Assembly: GCA_963691705.1 (NCBI GenBank)
Contig: OY829542.1
Location: 21,066,579-21,130,578 of the forward strand
Length of the DNA stretch: 64,000 bases
Origin: Viola odorata
Lineage: Eukaryota > Streptophyta > Magnoliopsida > Malpighiales > Violaceae
Reading direction: 5' to 3'
Below are positions 36,746 through 48,830 of this stretch, piece by piece; the stretch's first letter is position 1, and each line of letters opens with the position of its first letter. Below the pieces are notes generated by a model, which worked only from the letters and a program-made list of their open reading frames with translations, did no database searches and had not been told where the DNA came from. A program made the position numbers and the translations under genes.

Positions 36746-36973
36746 TTTTTTTTACATGAAGGCCCCCTGTACTTAAAAAAAAAACAGACTCCTCCCCTCA
36801 ATTTTAAAAATTAAAATACTACCCCCTAAACTCAAAGTTAATTGCAAATGGTGGTCCCTTCGTTAGTCAACTTTAACGTCCGTCCGTTTTGTCCTTGAAT
36901 AGCAGGTTATTAGGTTTTTCCTTTTCTTTTCTTTCTTTTTCTTTAAAAATTCAGAAAAATAATATAATTAATT

Positions 36974-37656
36974 TTAGGGTTTATTGCATGAAGGCCCCTG
37001 TACTTAAAAAAAAATAACTTTTACATTTTGCATTAAGAAAAAAAAAAGAAAAGAAAGAGAATAAAAGAAAAAAAGGTTGGAAAAGAAAAAGAAAGGAAGA
37101 AAGAAATTAAGAAGTAAGAAAACAAGAAATGAAAATGCTGCAAAAAAAAGGGAAAATATTTTACATTTTCTTGAATTTTTACATTTTTTCTGAATTTTTA
37201 AAAATAATATAAAATATTTTCTCAATTTTTTTAAATTAATACATTATTTTCAGAATTTTTTAAATTAATTAAATTATTTTTCAGAATTTTTAAAATTAAT
37301 TACATTTATTTTTTACAATTTTTAATTAATTATATTATTTTTAAAATTAATTACATTATTTTTTCTGGATTTTTAAAATTAATTATATTATTTTTCTAGA
37401 TTTTTTAAATTAATTATCTTATTTTTCTGAATTTTTAAAGAAAAAAAAAGGAAAAAAAAAGGGAACAACAGGTTTTTTTTTTTTGAGTAACCTGCTATTG
37501 AAGGTCAAAACGGACGGACTTTAAGGTTGACTAATGGAGGGACCATCATTGGCAATTGACGTTGAGTTCAAGGAGCAGAATTTGAATTTTTAAAGTTGAG
37601 GGGAGGAAGCTGTTTTTTTTTAAAGTACAGGAGGCTTTCATGTAATAAATCCCTTA
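36974..37656. mobile_element. Inner foldback element of the cluster
   Basis: Left end GTTTATTGCATGAAGGCCCC; right end reads AGTACAGGAGGCTTTCATGT AATAAATCCC, its inverted match. AT-rich core. Confidence 0.5.
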
Positions 37657-37859
37657 ATTTTAAAAATATAGAAAAATAATGTAATTAATTTTAAAAATTC
37701 AGAAAAATAATTTAATTAATTTTAAAAATATAGAAAAATAATTTAATTAATTTTAAAAATTCAAAAATATAATATAATTGATTTTAAAATTTACAAAAAT
37801 AATATAATTAATTTTAAAAATTCAGAAAAATAATTTACTTAATTTTAAAAATCCAGGTA

Positions 37860-38680
37860 ACAAACTTTCTTTCTTTCTATTTTTTTCTTTTCTTCCCTTT
37901 CTTTTCTTTTCTTTTCTTTTCTTTTTCTTTTTCTTTCTTTTGTTTTCTTTTTCATCATCCTCTCTTATTTCCTTTCTTTCTTTTTTCTGAACATCTTTTT
38001 CTTTATTTTCTTTTCTCTGCTTCCCCTCTTCCCTCCTCCATGAATTCCTCCGCCTCACCCTCGTCAAATCCACCACCGTCATTATCGCTTCTCACTCGCC
38101 AAATCCACCCTCATCACCGGAGCCATCACAATCCACACCGTACCAAACCCAAATCTACCTCTGCTCCTGTGCTTGTGTGGCTGTCGAATCAGGAGGAAGG
38201 AGAGTGTGGTGTTGCGGTTGGTGTTGGAGTTCGGGTAGCGGTGATGGATTTTTGTGGTTGAGGCAGTGGAGGTGATGGGTGGTTGTGATGGTGAGGAGAG
38301 GGAACCGAGAGGGTATGGGTGGTTATCGGAGAAGAGATCAGTTGATGGTGGCTGGCAGAGAGGAGGGTAACAGTGGCTGTGCTGGAGGAGGCCGAGAGGA
38401 GATGATGATGATTTAAGGGTGAGTGATTGATGATGCGGGGCAGAGGTGGTCGGTTGATTGGCAGCGATGGAGATGGTGATGTGGCTAGAGGAGATCGGCG
38501 GTGATGGAGGTGCAGAGGAAGTCGTTTGATCAGCGGTGAGGAGATTTTGATGTGGCTAGAGGACATCGGGATTGAGAGGAGAGAAATTGAATTTTGGGCA
38601 GAGGATGTGGTTTTCTAATTTGGCATAGATGGATTCCTTTTTCTTCTTGATTTGGCAGAGGGTGGAGGATTGAATTATTT
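37860..38680. other. Core of the foldback cluster, polypyrimidine then G-rich sequence
   Basis: CTTTT-rich tract to about 38035, then a C-rich segment, then a G/T-rich segment with GGTGATGG-type repeats. The ORFs here are low-complexity shadows on both strands. The composition resembles 26775-26990 and 3350-3717. It may be a captured gene fragment too decayed to name. Confidence 0.35.
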
Positions 38681-39415
38681 TTCTAGATTTTAAAAATTAA
38701 TTAAATTATTTTTGTAAAATTTTAAATTAATTACATTATTTTTGTAAATTTTTAAATTAATTACATTATATTTCTGAATTTTTAAAATTAATTAAATTAT
38801 TTTTATGAATTTTTAAAATTAATTACATTATTTTTGTAAATTTTAAAATTAATTACATTATATATCTGAATTTTTAAAATTAATTAAATTATTTTTCTAT
38901 ATTTTTAAAATTAATTATATTATTTTTCTGAATTTTTAAAAAAAAGAAAAGAAAAGTCAATCTTCTAAAAAACAAAGACATGATTAATATAATTCATAAA
39001 AATTCTAAAAATTCATAAAAGTCAATCTTCTAAAAAACAAGGACATTAATTATATATTTTTTTTTAGAATTTTTACATTTTTTTAATTTTTTACAATTTT
39101 CTGAATTTTTAAAAGTAATACAAAATATTTTTCTAAAATTTTAAAATTAATACGTTGTTTTCAGAATTTTTTAAATTAATTAAATTATTTTTTAGAATTT
39201 TTAAAATTAATTAATTTTTTTTTAATTAATTACATTATTTTTTTGGATTTTTAAAATTAATTATATTATTTTTCTAGAATTTTTAATTTAATTATCTTAT
39301 TTTTCTGAATTTTTAAAGAAAAGAAAAAATAAAGGAACAACAAGTTTTTTTTTTTGGGTAACCTGCTATTGAAGGTCAAAACGGACGGACGTTAACGGAG
39401 GGACCACAAATTTTA

Positions 39416-40462
39416 CAAAGGTGCGATAATGTATATACATTGGAATTTTTTAGGCAAAGGCAATTCTAATTGGTCAATATTAATATATTTGAATGCTATT
39501 TCTTTTTTATCTTTCTTTAGTTCAATGAATCTATTATGAAAAGTAAAATAGAGTAAAGTAATTTTGTATTGATTTTTTTCTAAATTTTCTTCTTCTCCGT
39601 ATAGAAACGAAATAAATAAATAAATCAAATTACGACTTCATGTATAACTGTAAATTTATAAGATTATAAGAGTTGAATTTCAAATTAATCTAAATTTATT
39701 ATAAAAAAAATTATAAAATCAAACCCATTTTGACAAAATGTAATCGTAAACTCATAAAATCGTTCGTTTAAGTTATCTAAACCCGATTAGTACGTTCGTC
39801 AAGAGTTTAATTAAAAATTTGACAACCTTGCCTACATGCATGCATCATCTTTTTTGGAAGTCTAAGATCGAAATTGGAGGCCGAAAATCTTAATTATTTT
39901 ATATGAATATTGCATCATCATTCTAACACGAGAAAAGAAAATATAAATTGGAGCAGTTGTCTAAAAAGGTAAAAGTTACGTGGCATGCTTTTTTATTACA
40001 TGTATCGTCACAGTAGATGAACACGTGGAAGACAAGCTCTAATTACCGTTAGGAGATAAGGCATTCTTAATAAACTCTGGCCCACTTTACACTTTATTTT
40101 TTCTGACAGACAGTATAGCTGCACGGCATCTATGATTTCAATTCTACGATGCCATCAAAAAATCATCATACCTTGACACACGCTTCTGTGATTAAAATTA
40201 ATCAATGATCAGACGGTGAAGACAACAGGTGCATGAAATGGATGATGGAGATTAAAGCAGTGGAACTCGACGATGATGTGGTCACTCGTTACGGTACGGT
40301 CTTCAATAAACTGACCAGTACTGTATCGACAGCTCCGGCATCAGCAGCCTGGCACTGCCAAGTCCAACTATTTTTATAAGAAAATATTTAAACTATTTTA
40401 AAATTAACTTTTATATGTTAAAAATATAGAAGAATTAATTTTAAATATCGTACTTTACGTTA
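39416..40462. other. Intergenic stretch
   Basis: AT-rich, no gene recognised. Confidence 0.35.
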
Positions 40463-40464
40463 TA

Positions 40465-40688
40465 CTCTCTCCGTTTTCGAATAATCGTCGCGAGTTACTA
40501 TTCATGCATGCGTTTCGAGGAGGCCGAATGACTCACTATTTGACCCAAAAAGTTCCGTACTTTTTCTCGGACGTACGTTACGTTAGAAAAAAAGTACGAA
40601 TTTTTTTGGGGTCAAATAGTGAGTCATTCGGCCTCCTCGAAACGCGTGCATAAACAGTAAAGTGTCAATTATTCAAAAACGGAGGGAG
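40465..40688. mobile_element. Stowaway-type foldback MITE
   Basis: CTCTCTCCGTTTTCGAATAAT and ATTATTCAAAAACGGAGGGAG ends flanked by TA. Long inner pairing includes GGCCGAATGACTCACTATTT. Same family as 24123-24355. Confidence 0.8.
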
Positions 40689-40690
40689 TA

Positions 40691-42600
40691 TATCTGTAAT
40701 GTAATTTTTAAAATATCAATAAATTATTGATACAAGTAATTTGACAAATTATAATAGTTTGTATGTTAATTTTATGAAAAATATTAATAATTTATAAACT
40801 AGGGGATATTTCTAGCATTTACAAATTGATTGTAAGTGCGATGATTGTGACCGTAATTGTTACCGTGACTGTTATATTACGGTATGTTTTTTCGAGTTAA
40901 AACCATGAGGAGTTATAGAAATCATTGAAGAACAAGAACAAATTGTTTAAAAATTAAAAAAATATATCACTTATCAGTATAACAATTGTTTGTCGTTTCA
41001 AACTATTGGCCTGAGATTTGAGTGTTGAAAGGTGAGCCATTTTCGTCTGAAGGAGTGTCTGGTAGTTTTAATCTTGAATAAGGTCATGGCATTGATGTGC
41101 AATAATATCGGTTGCAGAACTTTTTTTGTGTTATTTTTGGTATCACGTTAGAATGATCGTATTGATTTATCCCTTTATTTAATTTTGACTTAATTTGAAT
41201 CATAGACTCGTTTTGATTTGTTCATTATCAAGCCTTGGGTATAAAATTGATTATGAAAATACAAGCAACTATAAAGTTTTAATTAAGCCAAAATCAAATT
41301 AATAAATATGATCGTTTAAGTACATGGATCAAAAGATAACAAAAGTTTTAAGGAAACGGCCACACACTAATAAGTTATAATCACTACTAACTTAGTTAAT
41401 GCTGAAAAACTATACAAATAGTGATATGAACGTGGACACTACAATACAAAAAAACTAAAAATATAGGCACGAATACGGTAAATATTATATATATTTTATA
41501 TAAAATAAATTTTAAATTATATGTGTATAAATCTACGTGGAGAAAAATCAGCAATTTTTTATTAATATTCTAAATTTTTATTTGACACCATTAATTGTTG
41601 AAATTTATAATAAAAGAACTGAATCCGCATACTATCCCACATGGGATACAGCAAAAAAAAAAAGTATCCATGATTCATACGGACTTAGTAAGGGTAGGCA
41701 TAGCAAGGGAGCTCTCCTCGGTCTAGCCCGTCTTTTTAATAAGTGCACGTTTGAACCGGCCCAATGGATCTAAAGCATTAATAAAGGCATAGAGTAGACT
41801 GTACTGGTGAGGGTGAGCACCCATAAATATGCGGGTATGCTCGTACCTGCACTGCGGGTAAAAGAACAATATTTCTACCCGCAGATATTTGCCCACCCGC
41901 CAAAAGATTGTCATAATTGTTACTACAAGCTATCTATATATACTTAAAGAAATTTAGAATTTTTTTATATATTCTTTGAGTATTATATGATTTGATGATA
42001 CTATCTTCCACCAAACCATTGATTAAATAAATTAAAAACTTTTAAGTTACCTTAATTATTAAATTAAATTAAATTATAGAATTTATGACATAAGTTATAA
42101 GATTTGAAAGAATTGAATTTGAAGAACATGAAAATCAAGATTAGTGTCGATACTTAATTTCTATTAGTGAGAACTATGCATATGATAGATATGAATGGTA
42201 GATATTCTATTTACTTGATTAATTTTATTATTCATTTGATTAATTTTTTAATTATTAATTTTATTTACCCCGTAGAGTTGTTGATAATTATTGATTGTAT
42301 AATATATATTTTTATTATATGAAAATGATATGCATTTTTTATTTGATATAAGCAAGTGCACGAGTATTAATAATAATGGAATAACAAAGGATATCATTAT
42401 CCGTTTGATATTATCGTTAAGACAGTGATTAGACTTACCCACAAACTTAATTAAGTTTCAAGACAATGCTAATGATATCCGTAAGTAACTAACTAACTTT
42501 CAAAATTTTCTATTTTAAAGAACCAAAAGCCAAAAGCCAAGGAAGTCCGCAAACAGCTACGCACAGCCCTGCAGAAAGAAAGAAACAGGAAAAATTGCAG
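40691..42600. other. AT-rich intergenic stretch with one hAT-like MITE remnant
   Basis: 41810-41905 contains GCGGGTATGC, CTGCGGGTAA and TACCCGCAG words, like the MITE at 62917-63439, but without both ends. Otherwise no gene recognised. The segment near 42520-42700 is likely the promoter/leader of the U-box gene fragment. Confidence 0.35.
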
Positions 42601-42749
42601 AAATTGATGAAGATTAGGGTTAGGGTTTCATCTTCCTCACTCACTTCCATGATAATGCAAGGGTTAAATCCCAAAAAGAAGAAATCTTTTAAGACCCTTT
42701 AATCGTTCGGTTGGTTTTTGTAGGGCAATTTAGAGAACATGATCTGGTT

Positions 42750-43656
42750 ATGGATGTAGAAAGAGAGGAAAATGGAGGAGGAGGAGGAGGAGGAGGAGGA
42801 GGAGAGGAAATTGAATCGAACGAAACGAGTCCGCAAGAAGGAATCGGGTTGGTTCAAGACATGTTGGGTGTGATTGAGTCTGTTGGCAGACTTGGAGATT
42901 ATAGAAGAACTCATAGGAAAGAATGTTGTCGTATTGTAAGGCGGATGAAACTTTTGTTGCCGTTTTTGGAGGAGATTAGGGATTTTGATGGGCCAATTTC
43001 CGAACCTGGTGTGAATTTCTTGATGCGGTTGAAGAAAGTGTTTCATTTCGCCCAGAAGTTGTTGGAAACTTGTCATGATGGAAGCAAGATTATTCTTGTC
43101 AGGGTTTTTGATTGTGTGGATTAAATTAACCATTTTTAATTTTATTTTGTTTGTTTGTTTGTGTTTTACTGCTCACCAAAAGTTGTCATTCAGCCTGTGG
43201 AGAGCGAGGCATTCATGGGAAGATTTCATACCATTGATAGAAAATTATGGAAAGTTCTGGTAAATGTGCCATTTGATGGACTTGGGATCTCTGCTGAGGT
43301 TAAAGAACAGGTATGCCATCTTCAAAATAATGATTTCAATCAAGAGTCTTATCTTGTGATTTTCCTTTTTTGGGTGTTTGTCTCATTTGGGTTTTTATAA
43401 ATGGATTTGAGAGCCAAGATTCCTGTCTTAATGAATTGGTATTTGATTGAAATTGAACTCTGGGGCATATCTGAAATTAATGGATAGAAATTGCAAGAGG
43501 CCCTTTGAGTTTTTGGGTTCTTTGTGTTGGTTGATTGTTCTTGAGTATTTCGTACCAATTTTTATAGTATCATGAAAAAAATCTGAGAAGACATTGCCAA
43601 AATTGTTCAGGTGGAGCTAATGCAAGTGCAGCTTAGGCGGGCGAAGAGGAGAGCAG
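42750..43656 (+). pseudogene. U-box E3 ubiquitin ligase (PUB) 5' fragment, truncated by fusion
   Basis: Exon 1 (42750 to about 43105) encodes MDVEREEN, a GGA-repeat glycine run, then a UND domain with VQDMLGVIESVGRLGDYRR, KECCRIVRRMKLLLPFLEEI and LLETCHDGSKIILV. Exon 2 (about 43197-43308) reads RFHTIDRKLWKVL and LGISAEVKEQ. Exon 3 (from 43612) reads VELMQVQLRRAKRRADA. This is the UND domain of PUB12/13/14-type plant U-box ligases. At about 43655 the sequence changes to an intron of the AAA gene, so the U-box and ARM repeats are missing. Reading through meets a TGA about 12 codons later. The 5' part looks undamaged, so a truncated or chimeric transcript is possible. An in-frame ATG also exists at 42711. 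Confidence 0.8.
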
Positions 43657-44362
43657 ATGCATGGGCATCATACTTATCCTTTCCTTCTTCCTGACCCAGT
43701 GGTTTGGAGATGCTGAAAAGCTTACAAAGGCTCTGTTCTCCTTTGCCAGCAAGCTGGCTCCCGTCATCATATTTGTTGATGAGGTGAGTTTTTCTGTTAC
43801 TAAATAATATAAAAAAAATATTATTGTGTTGCTTGTTAAGTATGTTTATGGTGGATGATAAACTTTACCGTTGGTTTTATGCACAACAAGTCTGAAACAT
43901 CCTAGATACTATAGAATGTTTCTCCATGTTGTTTTTGGCCCCAAGCAAACTGCATGGTTTTAAACATTTGCAAATAATAGTGAGATAATGGAAAATTCCT
44001 CAAAACAGTTCATGCTCATGGGGAAAACGAACATTTCTGAACACGTCTTTCTAAGCTGTTTAGGATACGAGCTATGTTTTGGTCTATTTACTCCAATGTT
44101 GAGATTGTTAGGGTCTTCTATGCAGGTAGACAGTTTGCTTGGTGCTCGTGGTGGCACATTTGAGGACGAGGTCACTAGAAGAATGAGAAATGAGTTCATG
44201 GAAGCCTGGGATGGGTTGAGGTCAAAAGACAGCCAAAGAATCCTCATCCTTGGTGCCACAAATCGCCCGTTTGATCTTGATGATGCTGTAATTCGCCGGT
44301 TACCAAGAAGGTAACACTGACGTTGTAATTTTTTATTTCCAGGTTCAAGTGTCGTTAGCTAC
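43657..44362 (+). pseudogene. AAA ATPase copy 2, part 1 (Walker B region)
   Basis: Matches 15190-15886 of the AAA pseudogene. Exon 43700-43783 (WFGDAEKL to LAPVIIFVDE) is intact here, unlike copy 1. Exon 44126-44310 encodes GARGGTFEDE to AVIRRLPRR. Walker A and everything upstream are absent; the left boundary is the fusion with the U-box fragment. The right boundary is the Athila-like insertion with target GCTAC at 44358-44362. Confidence 0.85.
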
Positions 44363-45908
44363 TGATTACATTGCATTTCATCATGTTTTTGTTGTCCATT
44401 TATTTGTTATTTGGGCAGTAAAACTACTGATTTCCCTTTAATTTCTCATACTTTTGCAGTTCTGATCTGGAGGTATTTTATTGGAAGATTCTGATCTGGG
44501 AGCGCTTAAGCTGATTTCTAGAGTCTTGGCCTAGAGCTTGGCCAAGACTCCTTCGCATATCCAGAGTTTCGCCCACTAGATCGTCTTGGCCAAGACTCCA
44601 GCCAAGACTGATTCGCGAGAGAGGAATCATGAGCAGCGGCGTTGGGTCTTGTGAGCTGGCAAATCACAGCTGTCCAGCAAGAAAGAGAAGGATCAAGAAG
44701 ATATTTATTTAAGAATCCTATTAAGGATCTCCCTCCATCTTTGTATATTTTAAATTCCTATTTTTATTCAAAACAAATCAGAATAATTTATTTAGGAGAT
44801 TAATTAGGAGACTATTTAGGAGATTAATTAGGAGACTATTTAGGAGATTATTTAGGAGATTGAGTTGGAGAAGGACAGAAGAGTTTTAGCTTACTTATAA
44901 CTGAACTTGTCCTCCTCTTCTCCGAGGCCTCTTTCTCTTCCGCCACTTTTATACTATTGCTCCGGATTTAATTCTTTGAATCTTGGATTTAATTTATTTA
45001 TGCAATCAAGTATTCTTATTTTCTATCCATGAGTATGAGTAGCTAAACACCCATTCTTGGTAAGGGTTGATGAGCTTAGTTCTTATGCATTCGTGAGATC
45101 AAACCATGCTTAATAATCTCTTTATTCGTATTCATTTATTTCTTAAGCTTATTTAGTCGCTTACTCACTAGAGACAAGAGTTGGCCATTCTTGTACCCTA
45201 GTAGAGAAGAGTTGCAACCAGCCTAGAAGGAAAGGGAGTACCCGTTGGCTAGGCGAAGTAGGCGACTAGTCTCGCGCCAGACTAGAAGAAATAAGTGATC
45301 TAGGTCAAGACCAGATTGACAACCTAGGGTTTCCACAGGGAGACAACTTGGCCTAGGTACTGTCTTCCCCTATACCATTGAGGAAGCGAACAACCATTCA
45401 AGACAGCAGTCAAACGGATAAACCCTTTAACCAACAAGGTGTCCCTTGGCTAGGATTATCAGGAAAGGGAGTACCCGCCAGGTAATTTGAAGAGGAGGGA
45501 AGACAGGAGTGAACAGGAGTACCTCCACTCTATAGCAGTACTATGAACGAAGAGATGAACATCTTTGAGTCAATGATCGAAGCATAAGAACAAAAGCTCT
45601 CATATCGCCCTTACCTAGAATTCCTTTTTATTTGATTTATCTCAATCTTGACCCCTGTCTAGGCCAAGCCTTTGGCCAATACTGTTTTGAGCTATTTTAT
45701 TTCTTTCTGTTTTGTCTTTATTTTCAGATTCTACCAAACCAAATCCAATGATGAGGAAGTCAACCAAGAACTACATTTCCTAGAGGTCTCTGTGGACGAT
45801 CCTCTTACCACAATCTACAAACTCTTGTGGAAAGTGATAAGTTGTATTTCTACCCCCTTTTTCCATACCTATTTCACTCTTATATTTGACGTGTTCGACG
45901 CGCGATCA
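44363..45908 (+). repeat. 5' LTR of the Athila-like element
   Basis: Starts TGATTACATTGC, ends CGCGCGATCA. It contains a tandem repeat (44789-44864) and two CTTGGCCAAGAC-rich blocks (44522-44610). Confidence 0.92.
44789..44864 (+). repeat. Short tandem repeat inside the LTR
   Basis: About three and a half copies of TATTTAGGAGATTAATTAGG plus AGAC. The same array is in the 3' LTR at about 50317-50392. Confidence 0.8.
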
Positions 45909-45913
45909 AATTT

Positions 45914-45931
45914 TGGCGCCGTTGTCGGGGA
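45914..45931 (+). other. Primer-binding site, tRNA-Asp type
   Basis: TGGCGCCGTTGTCGGGGA, five bases after the 5' LTR. It is complementary to the 3' end of plant tRNA-Asp with one mismatch, as is usual for Athila elements. Confidence 0.85.
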
Positions 45932-45976
45932 TCTCTAACGGTATTTGTAGTTTTTGTTTTGTTTTATTTTTGATAG

Positions 45977-48830
45977 TTGATGACCAGGTCCTCTTGCAGA
46001 GAAGAAGATTTACTGCCATACAATCCGAATCTCTCTAAGATCGAAGCACAACTCAGAAAGATAGCTAGAAAGAGGAAAACCCCAGAAGAAAGTGAATCGG
46101 AAACCTCTAGTTTCGAAACAGATTATAGTCTAGACCATAGTCTTGGCCAAGACTCCGACCAAGACATGGCAGAAAATCAACCAGAGCCGACGATGAGGGA
46201 ACTGAACAGAACAGCAGAACACGAAACATTTTCCTGGATCAGTTTACCAACTGTACCGAATGATTGGTCTTGTGGCCAACCTTCCTAAGTTCTTTGGCCA
46301 TTCGAATGAAAACTCATTCAAGCATCTGAGGAACCTACACGTTCAATGTGACATGATGAAACCAGCTGCTGTGAATATGGAAAGAGCAAAGTTGAAAGCT
46401 TTTCCATGCTCTCTTGAGGGGGCTGCCCAAAATTGGTTCTACGGTCTACCTCACAACACGGTCAACACATGGGCCGAGATGTCCACTTTGTTCCTAAACA
46501 AGTACTGGAATGCAACAAAAGCGGGGGTAGCTAGAAAGAACATGGCTGCCATCCAACAAAGGAACATTGAGGGTCTAAGTGAATATCATCAACGGTTCCG
46601 TGAGTTGCAAGAAGTCTGCCCGACGCACAGAGTTGCGGATCAGACAATGATCCAGTACTTTTATGACGGGATGTTGCCAAGCAGCAAAGAAAAAGTGGAC
46701 TCAGCAGCAGGTGGAGCATTGCAAGATTTGACTGTCACAAGAGCCAAGATGCTACTTCAGACTATGGCAGACAATTGCCAGAATAATATTTCTTCTGACC
46801 GAAACTCTATTCCTTCAAATCCTTGTGCTATTAATGTTGAACAAAAGTTAACTGAATTAACTAGCATGGTCAAAATTCTTTCTATTAACATTTCAGGTGC
46901 AATGCCCACAGGAATTTAGAATCAAAATCAGGTAGCTCCAGTGTGTGGGATATGCCAGTAGCAAGATCATCAAACCAACAATTGTTATATGGTGCAATAC
47001 CCTCCGGATGATATGACTCAGGTTAACACAGCATACGCACACACCCAAGGGAGCATGCAGAACTACCCTCAGGGAAGTAACGAGTACTCATGGAGAGGCC
47101 ACCCAAACTTCAGATAGAGCGATCCAGTCCCTCCACAACAGAATCTAGGCCAAGCTCCTATAGCCCAGCTACCGCCTACCCCTCAACCTTTGCAGATTAC
47201 TGGTCCATATATAGAAGACACTCTTAAAAGTTTTATGCAAGCAACCCAAACTGGTTTGGTAGAGATGCAGAAGAATTTTATGCAGTCACAGATAGAGATG
47301 CAGAAGAATTTTATGCAATCACAGGCGGAGATGCAGAAGTAAATCAATCAGATGGCTAACCAAGGCAGATTACCTTCTGCCACCGTGAATAACCCCAGGC
47401 ACAATGTTAGTGCCATGAGTTTAAGGAGTGGAGTTGTGTTACCTGAGAGGGAAGGTGCGAAAACAGACAAGGAATTGAAAAAAATTCAGTCGCAAGAGTT
47501 GGATGAAGATGAGGAGGAAGAAATTGAGGCAGATGCGATCTTGGCCAAACCTCATGCCAAATCAGTAGTTCCCACGGAAACAGAAAAAGCAGATCCTGTC
47601 TTGGCCAAACCTAACCAGAAGGAGGAAGTGATTGAAATTCCTCCACCGTTTCCCCCTAGATCCTCAAAAGAGAAGAAGCAAGATGAAGTAAGGGACTTTA
47701 TGATTTTTTTTGGAAAGATAGCTGTTAATATACCTATGTTAGACTTAATTGCTAAAGTTCCCTCTTATGCTAAATTTCTTAAAGAATTTTGCACTAACAA
47801 AAAGAAAGTTGCAGGTATAGAGAGGGTGAATCTAGCTCATAATGTCTCTGCAGTACAGCAACTTCCAGAGAAGTGCAAGGATCAAGGAACTTTCACCATT
47901 CCATGTCGAATAGGAAATAAGACGATCGAAAAGGCCCTTTGTGATTTAGGAGCTGGCATCAACGTGATGTCCTTGAGAGAATTCGAGACCTTGAAGATAG
48001 GTACAATGAAGGAAACTGATCTGGTGATTCAGCTGGCTGATAGATTGTTCATCCGACCCAAGAGAGTCGTGACAAATGTCTTGGTAATGGTAAATGATTT
48101 TATATATCCAGTGGACTTTTACATTGTTGAAATGAATTTTCAATTGCCTTCTTGCACCACTGACATCTTATTAGGAAGACCATTTCTAAGGACATCGAAG
48201 GCTAAGATTGACTGCTTTGAAGGGAGCATAATTTTAGAATTCTGTGGAAGGACTATAAAATTCAGCATCACAGAAACATCACAACATCCTAATGATCTAC
48301 ATTGCGTGAATTTTCTTGATATTTTAGATCCAATTACTGATGAAATGGTTGATATTTATGTTAACGATCCCCTTGAGTATGTGTTGAGCAGGGGAATTTC
48401 AACAAAAATATTGAAAGAATTGGAGGACAGAATAGGAGATCAGAAAGAGCTCCAGAGAGTTTTGGCCAGTTTGGCCAATCCAGAAAAAACAGATTCGATC
48501 TTGTCCTGGAGCTTGGCCAAGACACAAGCCAAGACTGCCAAACCGAAGAAGAAAACAGTAAGTTGCCAATTCGTGCAATCTACGGTTCCTAAATTCCTAC
48601 CTTTTGTTGTGCAGACACCACAGCTGGAGTTGAAGGCTTTGCAAGACCCTCCCATTACAGATCCAGCAGCAACAGCAGCTGATCTTGGCCAAGCTTCAGG
48701 CCAAGATCTCTCAACCAGTCTCCACCAGAAAACGGACTTCAGCAGCACTGCACTCGCTCAACAACAACAGTCCATCCTGGAATATCCTGGACAACCACCA
48801 GGCCAAGAACCTCCTCCTCCAGCAGAATGA
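45977..48830 (+). pseudogene. Athila-type gag-protease polyprotein, disrupted
   Basis: The N-terminal part (45977-46288) runs to PTMRELNRTAEHETF; a frame change near 46230-46262 leads into the gag domain (KHLRNLHVQCDMMKP, AAQNWFYGLPHNTVNTWAEM, RFRELQEVCPTH). Stops at 46917, 46959, 47115 and 47340 interrupt an otherwise continuous frame. The one at 46959 lies inside a CX2CX4HX4C zinc knuckle. The last block (47352-48830, 492 aa) has the aspartic protease with CDLGAGINVMSL (catalytic D from codon 47943) and TTDILLGRPFL. It ends in a Gln/Pro-rich tail. No reverse transcriptase follows. Confidence 0.85.

Larger units (their letters stand above)
36753..39415. mobile_element. Nested foldback/Mutator-like cluster with AT-rich tandem arms
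   Basis: The left arm (36753-36920) contains ACATGAAGGCCCCCTGTACT and GTCCGTCCGTTTTGTCCTTG. Its inverted partner (AACCTGCTATTGAAGGTCAA with ACGGACGGAC) occurs complete at 37466-37656 and truncated at 39332-39415. A second left end (GTTTATTGCATGAAGGCCCC) lies at 36974, so at least two elements are nested. Tandem units of about 32 bp (ATTATTTTTCTGAATTTTTA plus AAATTAATT) flank a core in opposite orientations (37640-37855 and 38690-38940). No transposase or host gene recognised. Confidence 0.55.

Noticed and set aside
38040..38566. 73-aa and 125-aa ORFs on opposite strands
   Set aside because: Low-complexity CAC/CCA and GGTGAT repeats keep both strands open; no family recognised.
42779..42810. 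GGA microsatellite as an independent repeat feature
   Set aside because: It encodes the glycine run near the start of the U-box fragment and is in frame.
45672..45938. 88-aa ORF (and its partner at 51200-51484)
   Set aside because: It lies in LTR sequence; its openness is incidental and one copy runs across the LTR end.
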